Origin: DATLAN01 sp035527455
GTDB taxonomy: Bacteria; Planctomycetota; Planctomycetia; Pirellulales; Thermoguttaceae
Direction: 5' to 3'
DNA: 22,369 nt
Assembly: GCA_035527455.1 (NCBI GenBank)
Contig: DATLAN010000299.1
Span: 1-22,369 of the forward strand
A program made the position numbers and the translations under genes. The notes under the pieces were generated by a model. The model was not told where the DNA came from, made no database searches, and saw only the letters and a program-made list of their open reading frames with translations. Positions 15,725 through 22,369 of this stretch are shown one piece after another; position 1 is the stretch's first letter; every line of letters starts with the position of its first letter.

Positions 15725-16144
15725 TCAATCCGGCCGGGCTTCCTTCGGCAATAGGGAACACGCGAAAGCCAGCAAGGCGGCGGCAGCCTGCTCGGCAGCA
15801 GCAAAGGTTTCCTCGTCCGGTTCGGGTGCGCCAGCGGGATAGCGGAACGCGGTGGCGTAAGGAGTCAGTTGCTCGCCGGCTTCCCGCCACGAAGCAAACC
15901 GCACATCGTACGATTCGGCCAGCGTGACGAGCGTTCGAACGTTGTGGGTTTTTTCCAAAGGATGATCGTGGAAGGCAAGAAAGGCTTTGACGGCCTTCTC
16001 TCCGGCCTGCTGGCAGTGATATATCGCGGTGTCCAAAATCGGGTCCGGATCGGCGGCGAGTTTTCGTGCAGACGCCAGGTCGTGCTGGGCTTTGATGAGC
16101 CACATCTGAATCAGTTCTCTTTTGGCCTCATCCATCTTATCCAT
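15725..16144 (-). CDS. HEPN domain protein, partner of the adjacent nucleotidyltransferase
   Basis: A 139-residue HEPN-domain protein of the PF05168 type. The hallmarks are an amphipathic start (WLIKAQHDLASARKL, 15-29), HCQQAGEKAVKAFL (43-56), PLEKTHNVRTL (62-72) and LTPYATAFRYP (93-103). ATG 16144 overlaps the nucleotidyltransferase stop by eight bases (16137-16144), which suggests translational coupling. In MNT-HEPN toxin-antitoxin pairs the HEPN partner is an RNase toxin using an RX4-6H motif. I cannot find that motif here, so it may be a non-RNase accessory subunit or have diverged. An upstream in-frame ATG at 16219 lies inside the partner gene and is less likely. Family confidence is high; toxin activity is doubtful. 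Confidence 0.88.
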   Translation of the reverse strand: MDKMDEAKRELIQMWLIKAQHDLASARKLAADPDPILDTAIYHCQQAGEKAVKAFLAFHDHPLEKTHNVRTLVTLAESYDVRFASWREAGEQLTPYATAFRYPAGAPEPDEETFAAAEQAAAALLAFACSLLPKEARPD

Positions 16145-16457
16145 AGAGAACCTTCCCTTCCTCGAAGATCTTGTGCTCCAGAGACGCCCGTACGTGACGG
16201 AACCGCTCGGCTTCGGCACGTGTCTTCACAAGGATATCCGTCGGTACGCGGGCGTCTCCCAAGCAACGATAGGCCTGTTGCGCCCGTTCGATCGGCGTCT
16301 GGTCGCTGTGGGAAACGATGACCAGCAGGTCGACGTCGCTGTCTTCGTCGGGTTCGCCCCACGCCCGGGACCCGAACAGGATGATCTGTTCCGGCTGGAA
16401 CTCGGCCACCAGGCGGCGGACCATTTCGTCGAGCACTTCGGGCTCAGTGCCTTTCAC
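16137..16457 (-). CDS. Minimal nucleotidyltransferase (MNT domain)
   Basis: A 106-residue single-domain nucleotidyltransferase of the pol-beta superfamily. The active-site pattern is complete: ILFGSRAWG (26-34), then SDVDLLV (40-46) with metal ligands D41 and D43, and a third acid D74 in PTDILV. In characterised MntA-HepT systems the MNT protein adds AMP to the HEPN toxin and neutralises it. Here the paired HEPN gene overlaps its end. Translation probably starts at GTG 16457, with a GGGGAG-like ribosome site about ten bases upstream. It is 16 bases downstream of the 160-aa gene. The intact catalytic triad argues for a functional enzyme; its target is inferred from the gene pair only. Confidence 0.9.
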   Translation of the reverse strand: MKGTEPEVLDEMVRRLVAEFQPEQIILFGSRAWGEPDEDSDVDLLVIVSHSDQTPIERAQQAYRCLGDARVPTDILVKTRAEAERFRHVRASLEHKIFEEGKVLYG

Positions 16458-16473
16458 GGTCGGCTTCTCCCCG

Positions 16474-16956
16474 TCACTGCTTCGCGGCGTAGAGTTCGGC
16501 GTATTCCAGCACCCAAAGGTCGATCAGTTCGGTGAACGAGGTCGGATCGACTTCGGTGAGCCGCTGGTAGTGGGAGCGGTTGAAGAGTTCCTTGTTGCGG
16601 ATGGTGGCCTTGGCGGTCAGATCGAGCACGTTATAGGAAGAGGGCGGGCGAACGGCCATCTCCAGGCGGCTGAAGTAGTTGGTGCGCCGGCCGGGGCGGA
16701 CCTTGATGTCGTCGCGGCTGATGGCGGCCCCCCAACCGGCCTCGCCCACCACCGTCTCGAAGCGGAAACCGGGAAAATGGTCGGCCAGTTGCCTCAGGCA
16801 GCCCTCGATGTATTCGGAGAGTTCCAGCCGATACAGGGAGTGGAGCCGGGCGAATTCCTTCTCGGTGACCGCCTTTTTGGCCTCCGCCTGCGCCCGCGCG
16901 CCGCCGAGTCGCTGTCCGCGTTCGATCGCTTTTTCGAGTCGCTTCTGAAAATCCAT
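16474..16956 (-). CDS. Uncharacterised 160-aa protein between tex and the MNT gene
   Basis: Not recognised. The N-terminal third (1-60) is a highly charged helix, likely coiled coil (RLEKAIERGQRLGG, EAKKAVTEKEFARLHSLYRLE). The middle has mixed strands (FRFETVVGEAGWGAAISRDDIKV), and the end is helical with several aromatics (FTELIDLWVLEYAELYA). The segment RPGRRTNYFSRLEMAVRPP looks like a conserved core. There is no signal or membrane segment, so it is probably cytoplasmic. It is 39 bases after the tex stop and 16 bases before the MNT start, on the same strand, so co-transcription is likely. The ribosome site is weak. It could be a third component of the MNT-HEPN module or simply a neighbour. 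Confidence 0.78.
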   Translation of the reverse strand: MDFQKRLEKAIERGQRLGGARAQAEAKKAVTEKEFARLHSLYRLELSEYIEGCLRQLADHFPGFRFETVVGEAGWGAAISRDDIKVRPGRRTNYFSRLEMAVRPPSSYNVLDLTAKATIRNKELFNRSHYQRLTEVDPTSFTELIDLWVLEYAELYAAKQ

Positions 16957-16995
16957 GGTGCTTTCGGGAGGGGCGTCGCGTCGGCGGCCGCAGGA

Positions 16996-19900
16996 CTATC
17001 CGTCGCGATCGCCGCGTTCGGTGGTCTCGGGTCCTTCGTCAGCCGACGCGGCCGGGTCATGCGACGTATCGGCGGATTCGTCTTTCGTGGCCTCGACTTC
17101 TTGGTGTGTACTCGACGTTTCCTCGGGTTTGTCCTTCGGTGCGGTCACTTTGTCGGGCACGCCGGGCGTAACGTCCTGCGCCGCCGGCAGACTTGCCGCA
17201 CTCTTTGCACCTTCCATGGCCGTAGGTGGTTTCTCGTGCCGGACGTCCTCATCATCGCCTTTCTGGTGGTGGAAGAACTGGGCCAGATCGCCGAACGTGC
17301 GCATCGGCTCCGTGCCGGTCTTCATGGCCTCGGTGATCGGGATAACCGGTTTGGGTCGCGACTGGGGACGATATTTCGGCGGTGCCGATCCTCTTCCCCT
17401 GGCCGGCCCCTTGCCCCTGGGCGGACGCTTTCCCTTGGGTGGCCCATGGCCGCCGGGCCGGTCTTTGGGCCGGGAGCGTCGAGCATCCTCGGGCTTCTGC
17501 CGCTGCCGGACTTGGGTATCGCGGTCCTTCGGCGGTTGCTGCACGTCGGTCGGTTTCTCGCCCGGCCGCGAGTACCGCGGACGCTGGCTGCCCGGCTTGA
17601 TCATGGTCAACGACACCCGGCGCCGCTCTTTGTCTACTTCGATCACCCAGACCTTGACGATATCACCCACGGCGACCACTTCGTGCGGGTCGCGCACGAA
17701 CTTGTCGGCCAATTGGCTGACGTGTACCAGACCGCTGTCGTGCATGCCGATGTCCACGAAGGCCCCGAAGTCGACGACGTTGAGCACGGTTCCGGTCAGT
17801 TCCATTTCGGGCGTGAGGTCTTCGAGCTTCACAATACCCTGCTTGAACACCGGCGGGGGCAGATCTTCGCGGGGATCGCGTCCGGGCCGGACGAGTTGGG
17901 CCAGGATATCCTTCAGCGTCAGCGTGCCGACCTCCAATTCCTTGGCCACTTCCTCCAGATCGATTTCGGCCGTCTTGCCCGCCAGCGCGGGGGCCTTTTC
18001 CTTGTCGGTCAAGTCGGTCGGAGAGCATTCCAGTTTGCCCAGCACCCGAGCGGCCGCGTCGTAGCTTTCCGGATGGATCCAGGTGCTGTCCAGCGGAGTG
18101 TCTCCGCCGGCGATCTTCAAAAACCCGGCCGCCTGGACAAAAGTCGTCTCGCCCAGTCCGGCGACCTCTTTGAGTTGCTCGCGGCGGCGGAACGGCCCGT
18201 GCTGCATGCGGTGCTCGTAGATCCGCCGGGCGGTCAGCTGGTTGAGCCCGGAAACGTAGCGCAGCAAAGCCGGGCTGGCCGTGTTGACGTCGACGCCCAC
18301 GTAATTCACGCACGATTCGACGACCTCGTCCAGGGAGTCGCGCAGGTGCTTGGCCTTGACGTCGTGCTGGTACAGTCCCACGCCGATGTTGGCCGGGTCG
18401 ATCTTGACCAATTCGCTCAAGGGGTCCTGGAGGCGTCGCCCGATGGAGATCGAGCTGCGCAGCCCGGGGTCGTAGTCGGGAAACTCTTCCCGGCCGATGC
18501 GGCTGGTAGAATAGACGCTGGCTCCCGCCTCGTTCTGGATCACGTAGGCGCCGTTTTGGTCTTTCAATTCCCCGGCGAGCAGATCGCTGAAGAACTTCTC
18601 GCATTCGCGGCACGCCGTGCCGTTGCCGATCACCACCACCGAAAGCTGGAAACGGCGGACCAATTCGACGATTTTTTGTTCGGCCTGGGTGCGCCGCTCC
18701 GGGCGGCCGATCAGGTAGATCACGTCCTGGGCGAGCATGTTGCCGAACTGATCCAACGCGGCCAGCTTGCAGCCGCTCTTGAAGCCGGGATCGACGGCCA
18801 ACACGCGACGGTTGCGCACCGGGGGCTGGAGGAGCAAGTTGCGGAGGTTTCGGGCAAACACGCTGACGGCGTGGGTTTCGGCTCGGTCGGTCAATTCGCG
18901 GCGGACCTCCCGCTCCAAGGCGGGCAGAATCAAACGGCTAAGAGCGTCGTGGGCACAGCCGCGGAGGTACTCGGCATGAGGGTGCTCCGGAGGAACGAGC
19001 AACTCGTCCATGGCCTGTTGCATGGCCTCGACGTCGCACTCGACCTTCACCCGCAACACTTTTGCCCGTTCGCCCCGATTGATTCTCAGCACACGGTGGG
19101 GCGGGATCTTCTTGATTTCCTCGCGGTAGTCGAAGTACTCGTGAAACTCCTTGACCTTCTTCTCTTCCGCCTGTTTTTTCTTCAGCTCCTTCTTGCTCAG
19201 CCGCTGTTGTTTGCGTTCGTCTGCGGCCTTCTTCGGAAGCGCCTTGACCTTCTTGGGGGCGGCTTCGCCGGCTTGCCCCGCGGCAGCGGCTTCCGACGGC
19301 TTCTCCGGTTCGGCGGCGTCCACAGACGGCTGGGCTTCTTTTTTCACCTCTGCTTCGGTAGAAGCGGGTCGATCGGCGGTTTCCCCCGGGCCGGCGGGCT
19401 CCGCATCGCCGGCGTCTTTCCCGCCGGCTGCCGGGGTCGGATCGGAAGCCCCTTCCGGCGGTGATTCGGAAGCCCCTTCCGGCCGTGATTCGGGAGTCTG
19501 TTCGGCCTTCTCTTCATTCCCCGGCGTGGACGGGAAATCCGCACTGCCGGCAGGCCGGTCGGCCTTCCCGGCGAGATCCTTCGGTTCGCCCCCAATCCGG
19601 GTGCTGACCAACTTGCCGGAGACCTGCAGGATCTCGCGGAGCCGCTGACGTACTTCAGGATTTTCGCCGAACTGTTCCGCCAGGATATGGCCTGCTCCCA
19701 ACAGGGCGTCTGCCGGCGTGGGAACCGGACGATCGATACTCATGTAGTCGGCCGCGCGGGCGTCCAGATCGGTGCAGAGTGGATCGGCTTCGAGGATCTC
19801 GCGAGCCAACGGTTCCAGGCCGCGCGAGCGGGCCAACGTGGCCAGAGTCTGCTTCTTCGGCTTGTACGGAAGATACAGATCCTCCAAACGCTTGGTGGTC

Positions 19901-20190
19901 CCCGCCGCCAGGATCTGCTTGGCCAACTCCTCGGTCAGTTTATCCTGGGCCTCGATCGAGCGAAGGATCGTCTGCTTCCGTTCGGCCAGGAGACGAAGTT
20001 TGGCCAGACGCGTCTGGATCTGCCGAATCTGCTCCTCGTCCAGCCCTCCCGTCTGGTCCTTTCGATACCGCGTGATGAACGGGACGGTGTTGCCCTCGTC
20101 CAGCAGTTCAACCACCGGTTGGACTTGACGCAAGGGGATGTTCAGGCCGCGGGCCACATGACGAAGATCGATAGTTACCGTAATGGCCAT
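16996..20190 (-). CDS. tex: Tex-family S1 RNA-binding transcription accessory protein, extended
   Basis: At 1064 residues it is far longer than typical Tex (about 770-780). The Tex order is present: helical N-terminal region (1-195, with VPFITRYRKDQTGGLDE), YqgF/RNase H-like domain starting VLAVDPGFKSGCK near 465, helix-hairpin-helix region about 625-700 (YVGVDVNTAS, ISKAG-like GLGETTF), and an S1 domain about 795-862 (GTVLNVVDFGAFVDIG, DSGLVHVSQ). Tex binds nucleic acid and affects transcription and RNA stability. Two additions are unusual: a low-complexity Pro/Ala/Glu/Lys insertion at about 197-345, and a 200-residue tail (865-1064), first Arg/Gly/Pro-rich and then acidic. Both are likely disordered; the tail may add RNA affinity. 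It is first in a probable operon with the 160-aa gene, MNT and HEPN. A 1048-residue antisense frame here is a shadow. Confidence 0.96.
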   Translation of the reverse strand: MAITVTIDLRHVARGLNIPLRQVQPVVELLDEGNTVPFITRYRKDQTGGLDEEQIRQIQTRLAKLRLLAERKQTILRSIEAQDKLTEELAKQILAAGTTKRLEDLYLPYKPKKQTLATLARSRGLEPLAREILEADPLCTDLDARAADYMSIDRPVPTPADALLGAGHILAEQFGENPEVRQRLREILQVSGKLVSTRIGGEPKDLAGKADRPAGSADFPSTPGNEEKAEQTPESRPEGASESPPEGASDPTPAAGGKDAGDAEPAGPGETADRPASTEAEVKKEAQPSVDAAEPEKPSEAAAAGQAGEAAPKKVKALPKKAADERKQQRLSKKELKKKQAEEKKVKEFHEYFDYREEIKKIPPHRVLRINRGERAKVLRVKVECDVEAMQQAMDELLVPPEHPHAEYLRGCAHDALSRLILPALEREVRRELTDRAETHAVSVFARNLRNLLLQPPVRNRRVLAVDPGFKSGCKLAALDQFGNMLAQDVIYLIGRPERRTQAEQKIVELVRRFQLSVVVIGNGTACRECEKFFSDLLAGELKDQNGAYVIQNEAGASVYSTSRIGREEFPDYDPGLRSSISIGRRLQDPLSELVKIDPANIGVGLYQHDVKAKHLRDSLDEVVESCVNYVGVDVNTASPALLRYVSGLNQLTARRIYEHRMQHGPFRRREQLKEVAGLGETTFVQAAGFLKIAGGDTPLDSTWIHPESYDAAARVLGKLECSPTDLTDKEKAPALAGKTAEIDLEEVAKELEVGTLTLKDILAQLVRPGRDPREDLPPPVFKQGIVKLEDLTPEMELTGTVLNVVDFGAFVDIGMHDSGLVHVSQLADKFVRDPHEVVAVGDIVKVWVIEVDKERRRVSLTMIKPGSQRPRYSRPGEKPTDVQQPPKDRDTQVRQRQKPEDARRSRPKDRPGGHGPPKGKRPPRGKGPARGRGSAPPKYRPQSRPKPVIPITEAMKTGTEPMRTFGDLAQFFHHQKGDDEDVRHEKPPTAMEGAKSAASLPAAQDVTPGVPDKVTAPKDKPEETSSTHQEVEATKDESADTSHDPAASADEGPETTERGDRDG
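19442..19489. repeat. 24-bp tandem duplication inside tex
   Basis: Two units (19442-19465 and 19466-19489) differ at one base and encode an 8-residue repeat, EGASESPP/EGASDPTP-like, in the disordered insertion. This suggests the insertion grows by slippage. Confidence 0.8.
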
Positions 20191-20451
20191 ATCTTTTCCA
20201 AGTTATCCGGCGAACCCCTGTCTTGGGAAAGATCGGTTCGCCACACACCAAAGCGCCAGCACCGCCAGCGTGCAAAAGCCGTATTTTCCACCAAATAGAT
20301 CAAACCCGCAAGACACCTTCTGCCGATACAAGAGGACGCAACAGGGAGGCACATGGAAGTGCGCGCCGCCGGTTCCGTTCGGCCTTCGCTCGGGGGGGAG
20401 AGGAGGCAGTGACCGACGGCAAAACGTGTGATCGCGCAAGGAGCCCGAGCC
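20191..20451. other. Divergent intergenic region between tex and the 82-aa gene
   Basis: No gene, palindrome or convincing promoter was seen. AAGGAG at 20438-20443 serves the downstream small gene. On the minus strand, TTGCGG and GAAAAT 17 bases apart near 20285-20320 are a weak promoter candidate for tex. Confidence 0.35.
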
Positions 20452-20700
20452 ATGAATTCAAGTAATCTCCGGATCTATTACGGCCCCGAGGACGACACGG
20501 CTACGCTTGGCGTTGGCAAAAACCACCAACACCGAGAAGCCGTCACGGTCCCCCTGATGGATGTCCTTCCGCTATTGGCTGACGCAATTCGTTCAGAGCG
20601 TACCTGGCTGCGGGACTTCAAGGACGACGAAGTCACGATATCGATGGATCTTTACGAAGTCCTCCTGGCTTACCAGCATTACCGCCGCCCCTCCGCCTGA
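20452..20700 (+). CDS. Small uncharacterised protein, 82 aa
   Basis: The start ATG is supported by AAGGAG eight bases upstream; a longer frame from 20428 lacks this support. The product begins with a beta-like segment (NLRIYYGPEDD), has a central amphipathic helix (VTVPLMDVLPLLADAIRSE) and ends with DEVTISMDLYEVLLAYQHYRR. It is acidic overall, soluble, and has no cysteine pair, signal or membrane segment. I do not recognise the family. Its 3' end overlaps that of the convergent STAS gene by 22 bases, so the two messages are complementary at their ends. A functional link to the STAS protein is possible but unproven. Confidence 0.75.
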   Translation: MNSSNLRIYYGPEDDTATLGVGKNHQHREAVTVPLMDVLPLLADAIRSERTWLRDFKDDEVTISMDLYEVLLAYQHYRRPSA

Positions 20701-21050
20701 ATCGGTTTGTTCGCGGCGACCACGGCCTGATCTCTGGTCGGAAGGATCTCGAAAAGCGTGTCGAGGCGGGAGATTCGCAGCACCTCTTGGCAATAAGGCT
20801 GCAATCCGCACAAAGCCAGCGTCCCGCCACGCTCCCTCAGCCGCTTCCATGCCCGGACCAGCAGTTCAATGAAGGTTGAGCCGAGGTACGTCGTTTTCGA
20901 CAGGTCCAGCACCACCCGGGGCGGGTCGGCCACGGTGGCCTTGGTCAACAGCAGCCCTCCGATTTCCTCCAAGGTCTCGTCGTCCAGCGACTCGTAGCTC
21001 GGCCCCAACTCGATAATCGTGACGTCGCTTTGGCGGATGAGACGGATCAT
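20679..21050 (-). CDS. STAS-domain protein (anti-sigma factor antagonist-like)
   Basis: A 123-residue single STAS domain. VVLDLSKTTYLGSTFIELLVRAWKRL (46-71) is the core strand-helix, with Ser58 at the position phosphorylated in SpoIIAA/RsbV-type antagonists, although the usual preceding Asp is Gly. GGTLALCGLQPYCQEVLRISRLDTLFEI (75-102) is the second conserved half. Such proteins bind anti-sigma kinases in partner switching and are reset by PP2C phosphatases. No kinase or sigma factor is adjacent; a PP2C is encoded at 5074-6378, but a link is only speculative. ATG 21050 is chosen because the domain starts there; the longer frame to 21113 runs through a promoter-like sequence. No strong ribosome site is seen. 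Confidence 0.87.
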   Translation of the reverse strand: MIRLIRQSDVTIIELGPSYESLDDETLEEIGGLLLTKATVADPPRVVLDLSKTTYLGSTFIELLVRAWKRLRERGGTLALCGLQPYCQEVLRISRLDTLFEILPTRDQAVVAANKPIQAEGRR

Positions 21051-21076
21051 AGTAAGAAGTCTAAGGCAGTTGGGGG

Positions 21077-21085
21077 AGTATAGCA
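21077..21085 (-). promoter_or_regulatory. Possible extended -10 promoter of the STAS gene
   Basis: On the minus strand this reads TGCTATACT, an extended -10 (TGnTATACT) with a weak -35. It would give a leader of about 20 bases before ATG 21050. Confidence 0.4.
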
Positions 21086-21175
21086 AGACCCCAGACAGGC
21101 CTAACGAAAACAATGGTATTGACTTCCAACCTATGATACTCAGAGGCGTGGTTTACTTCTCGCAGTGAGGTCACC

Positions 21176-22249
21176 ATGGGTCGCACGCTCGAATCCAGCT
21201 CACCGTTGCCGGACGACGCGAAGAGTCTCCCGGGAACCGAGTCTACCGGTTGTGCGGATGGTGGGGACCAGGCAGGCCGGGAAAAGCCACCCCGGCGAAT
21301 CGCCCGGCTGATCGAGACGATCAAGCAGTCGGCCGACAAGCTGGCCAGCGACCAGACCAGCCGGGGCGATCTGAAGATCCTCAGCCGCACGTTGCGGGAG
21401 CTGCGTTACGCCTTCAAGGTCTTCAGCCCTTATCGCCATCGCCGCAAGGTGACCGTTTTCGGCTCCGCCCGTGCGGGCGCCGACCACCCGGCTTACGCCC
21501 AGGCGGTCGAATTCGGCCGCGCCATGGCGGCCCGCGGCTGGCTGGTGGTGACCGGCGCGGCCAGCGGAATCATGGAGGCAGGCCACGTGGGCGCCGGCCG
21601 GGAAAACTCCATGGGCCTGAACATCCTCTTGCCCTTCGAGCAGAGCACCAATCCGATCATTGCCGGCGACCACAAGCTGGTCCACATGAAGTACTTCTTC
21701 ACGCGCAAGCTCATGTTCGTCAAAGAGAGCCACGCCATGTGCCTCCTGCCCGGCGGTTTCGGCACGCTCGACGAAGGTCTGGAAGTGCTCACGCTCCTGC
21801 AGACCGGCAAACGCGACATGGTCCCGGTCGTTTTTCTCGACGAGCCGGGCGGAGACTATTGGTCGGCGTTCCTGGAGTTCGTCGAGCAGAAACTGCTCCG
21901 AGGCCGAATGATCGATCCGGACGATCTGGCGCTTTATAAACTGACGGACCGGACGGACGAAGCGGTCGCCGAGATTCTGCAGTTCTTTCGCATCTATCAC
22001 AGCATGCGCTACGTACACGAACGCCTGGTGTTTCGGCTCAACGAACCGCCCGGCGGGGAACTGCTCGATCGGATCAACGCGGATTTCTCCGATATCCTCG
22101 TCAAAGGAACCTTCGCCGTCGGCGGGCCCTTGCCGGAGGAGAAGGACGAGCCCGAGTTGGCCGAGATGCCGCGACTCATCTTCCATTTCAACCGCCGAAG
22201 CTACGGCCGGCTGCGCCAATTGATCGACCGTCTGAACCGGTCGTCCTAG
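21176..22249 (+). CDS. LOG/TIGR00730-type Rossmann-fold protein
   Basis: A 357-residue protein of the LOG family, often mislabelled lysine decarboxylase. Residues 1-65 are a polar, probably flexible leader. The core has VFGSAR (94-99), VVTGAASGIMEAGHVGAG (124-141) and the signature PGGFGTLDE (192-200). Many members hydrolyse nucleotide 5'-monophosphates at the N-glycosidic bond. Plant and bacterial LOG enzymes release cytokinins, but this longer architecture, with about 150 extra C-terminal residues, points to a general nucleotide hydrolase-like role. The usual Gly-rich GGGxxGIM stretch reads GAASGIM, which may alter phosphate binding. The start is supported by GTGAGG (21165-21170), five bases upstream. 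Divergent from the STAS gene, followed by a probable terminator. Confidence 0.9.
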   Translation: MGRTLESSSPLPDDAKSLPGTESTGCADGGDQAGREKPPRRIARLIETIKQSADKLASDQTSRGDLKILSRTLRELRYAFKVFSPYRHRRKVTVFGSARAGADHPAYAQAVEFGRAMAARGWLVVTGAASGIMEAGHVGAGRENSMGLNILLPFEQSTNPIIAGDHKLVHMKYFFTRKLMFVKESHAMCLLPGGFGTLDEGLEVLTLLQTGKRDMVPVVFLDEPGGDYWSAFLEFVEQKLLRGRMIDPDDLALYKLTDRTDEAVAEILQFFRIYHSMRYVHERLVFRLNEPPGGELLDRINADFSDILVKGTFAVGGPLPEEKDEPELAEMPRLIFHFNRRSYGRLRQLIDRLNRSS

Positions 22250-22263
22250 CGGGCATCTTTCCA

Positions 22264-22294
22264 GTAGGACTCTTACAAGAGTACTGCTTTTTAT
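22264..22294 (+). terminator. Probable intrinsic terminator of the LOG-family gene
   Basis: GTAG, one mismatch, then ACTCT (22264-22273) pair with AGAGT...CTGC (22278-22287) around the loop TACA. TTTTTAT follows (22288-22294). The stem is moderate, but position and T tract fit. Confidence 0.6.
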
Positions 22295-22314
22295 ATGGAA
22301 TCGGCGTACCCTGT

Positions 22315-22358
22315 GTTGGGTAACCCCTGTCAGCCAAGTAGGTCAGGCTGTGCCCAAC
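22315..22358. repeat. Possible diverged GTAG-hairpin inverted pair
   Basis: GTAG at 22338-22341 is followed by an imperfect hairpin (GTCAGG with CCCAAC). The segment 22315-22335 is an imperfect reverse complement of it (about 13 of 18 positions). This is weaker than the other elements and near the window edge. Confidence 0.35.
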
Positions 22359-22369
22359 GAAACTCACTG

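Noticed and set aside
16111..16362. An 83-residue minus-strand frame overlapping MNT
   Set aside because: It shares DNA with the complete MNT active site in another frame and has no motif of its own.
16318..19464. A 1048-residue open frame on the plus strand
   Set aside because: It is fully antisense to tex, whose domains are unmistakable, and its translation is low in recognisable motifs. High GC content makes such shadow frames common.
21119..21140. TTGACT with TATGAT/GATACT as a promoter for the LOG-family gene
   Set aside because: The boxes are only 7-10 bases apart, too close for a sigma70 promoter.

Overview
The window looks like a chromosomal segment of a high-GC planctomycete, most likely Pirellulales-like. 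This rests on gene types rather than a database match: a TAT-exported Gfo/Idh/MocA oxidoreductase, an Arg-rich LEPR-XLL N-terminus on a long surface-type beta-repeat protein, a PEGA-domain lipoprotein, a Tex protein with long disordered insertions, and many intergenic palindromes. Gene density is normal. No tRNA, rRNA, CRISPR array, integrase or complete transposase was seen.

Left part (1-5000): an exported oxidoreductase (+), a four-helix membrane protein with a Pro/Ser/Thr linker (-), metK (-) and a PEGA lipoprotein (-). The gaps between them hold four long inverted repeats. In three, and in the inner part of the fourth, each arm is GTAG followed by its own hairpin, which is the layout of REP/BIME elements mobilised by RAYT (TnpA-REP) transposases.

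Middle (5000-10750): a PP2C phosphatase with a membrane-anchored tail (+) converges on a response regulator with an HD-GYP domain (-). Next come glyceraldehyde-3-phosphate dehydrogenase (-), with a clear promoter and intrinsic terminator, and two SAM-dependent methyltransferases in tandem (+).

Accessory-looking block (10750-14890): a beta-helix LEPR-XLL protein (+) built from two 228-residue halves, and a Kef-type cation/proton antiporter (-). This block is bracketed by two nearly identical 131-bp elements in opposite orientation.

Right part (14890-22369): an uncharacterised acidic-linker protein (+), then a minus-strand cluster of tex, a 160-aa unknown, a minimal nucleotidyltransferase (MNT) and a HEPN-domain protein, tightly packed and likely one operon. 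It is followed by an 82-aa small protein (+) overlapping tail-to-tail with a STAS-domain protein (-), and a LOG/TIGR00730-type Rossmann protein (+) with a probable terminator.

Signalling genes (PP2C, STAS, HD-GYP) are scattered rather than clustered. The most distinctive content is the density and diversity of palindromic elements, the flanked beta-helix/antiporter block, and the MNT-HEPN pair attached to tex.
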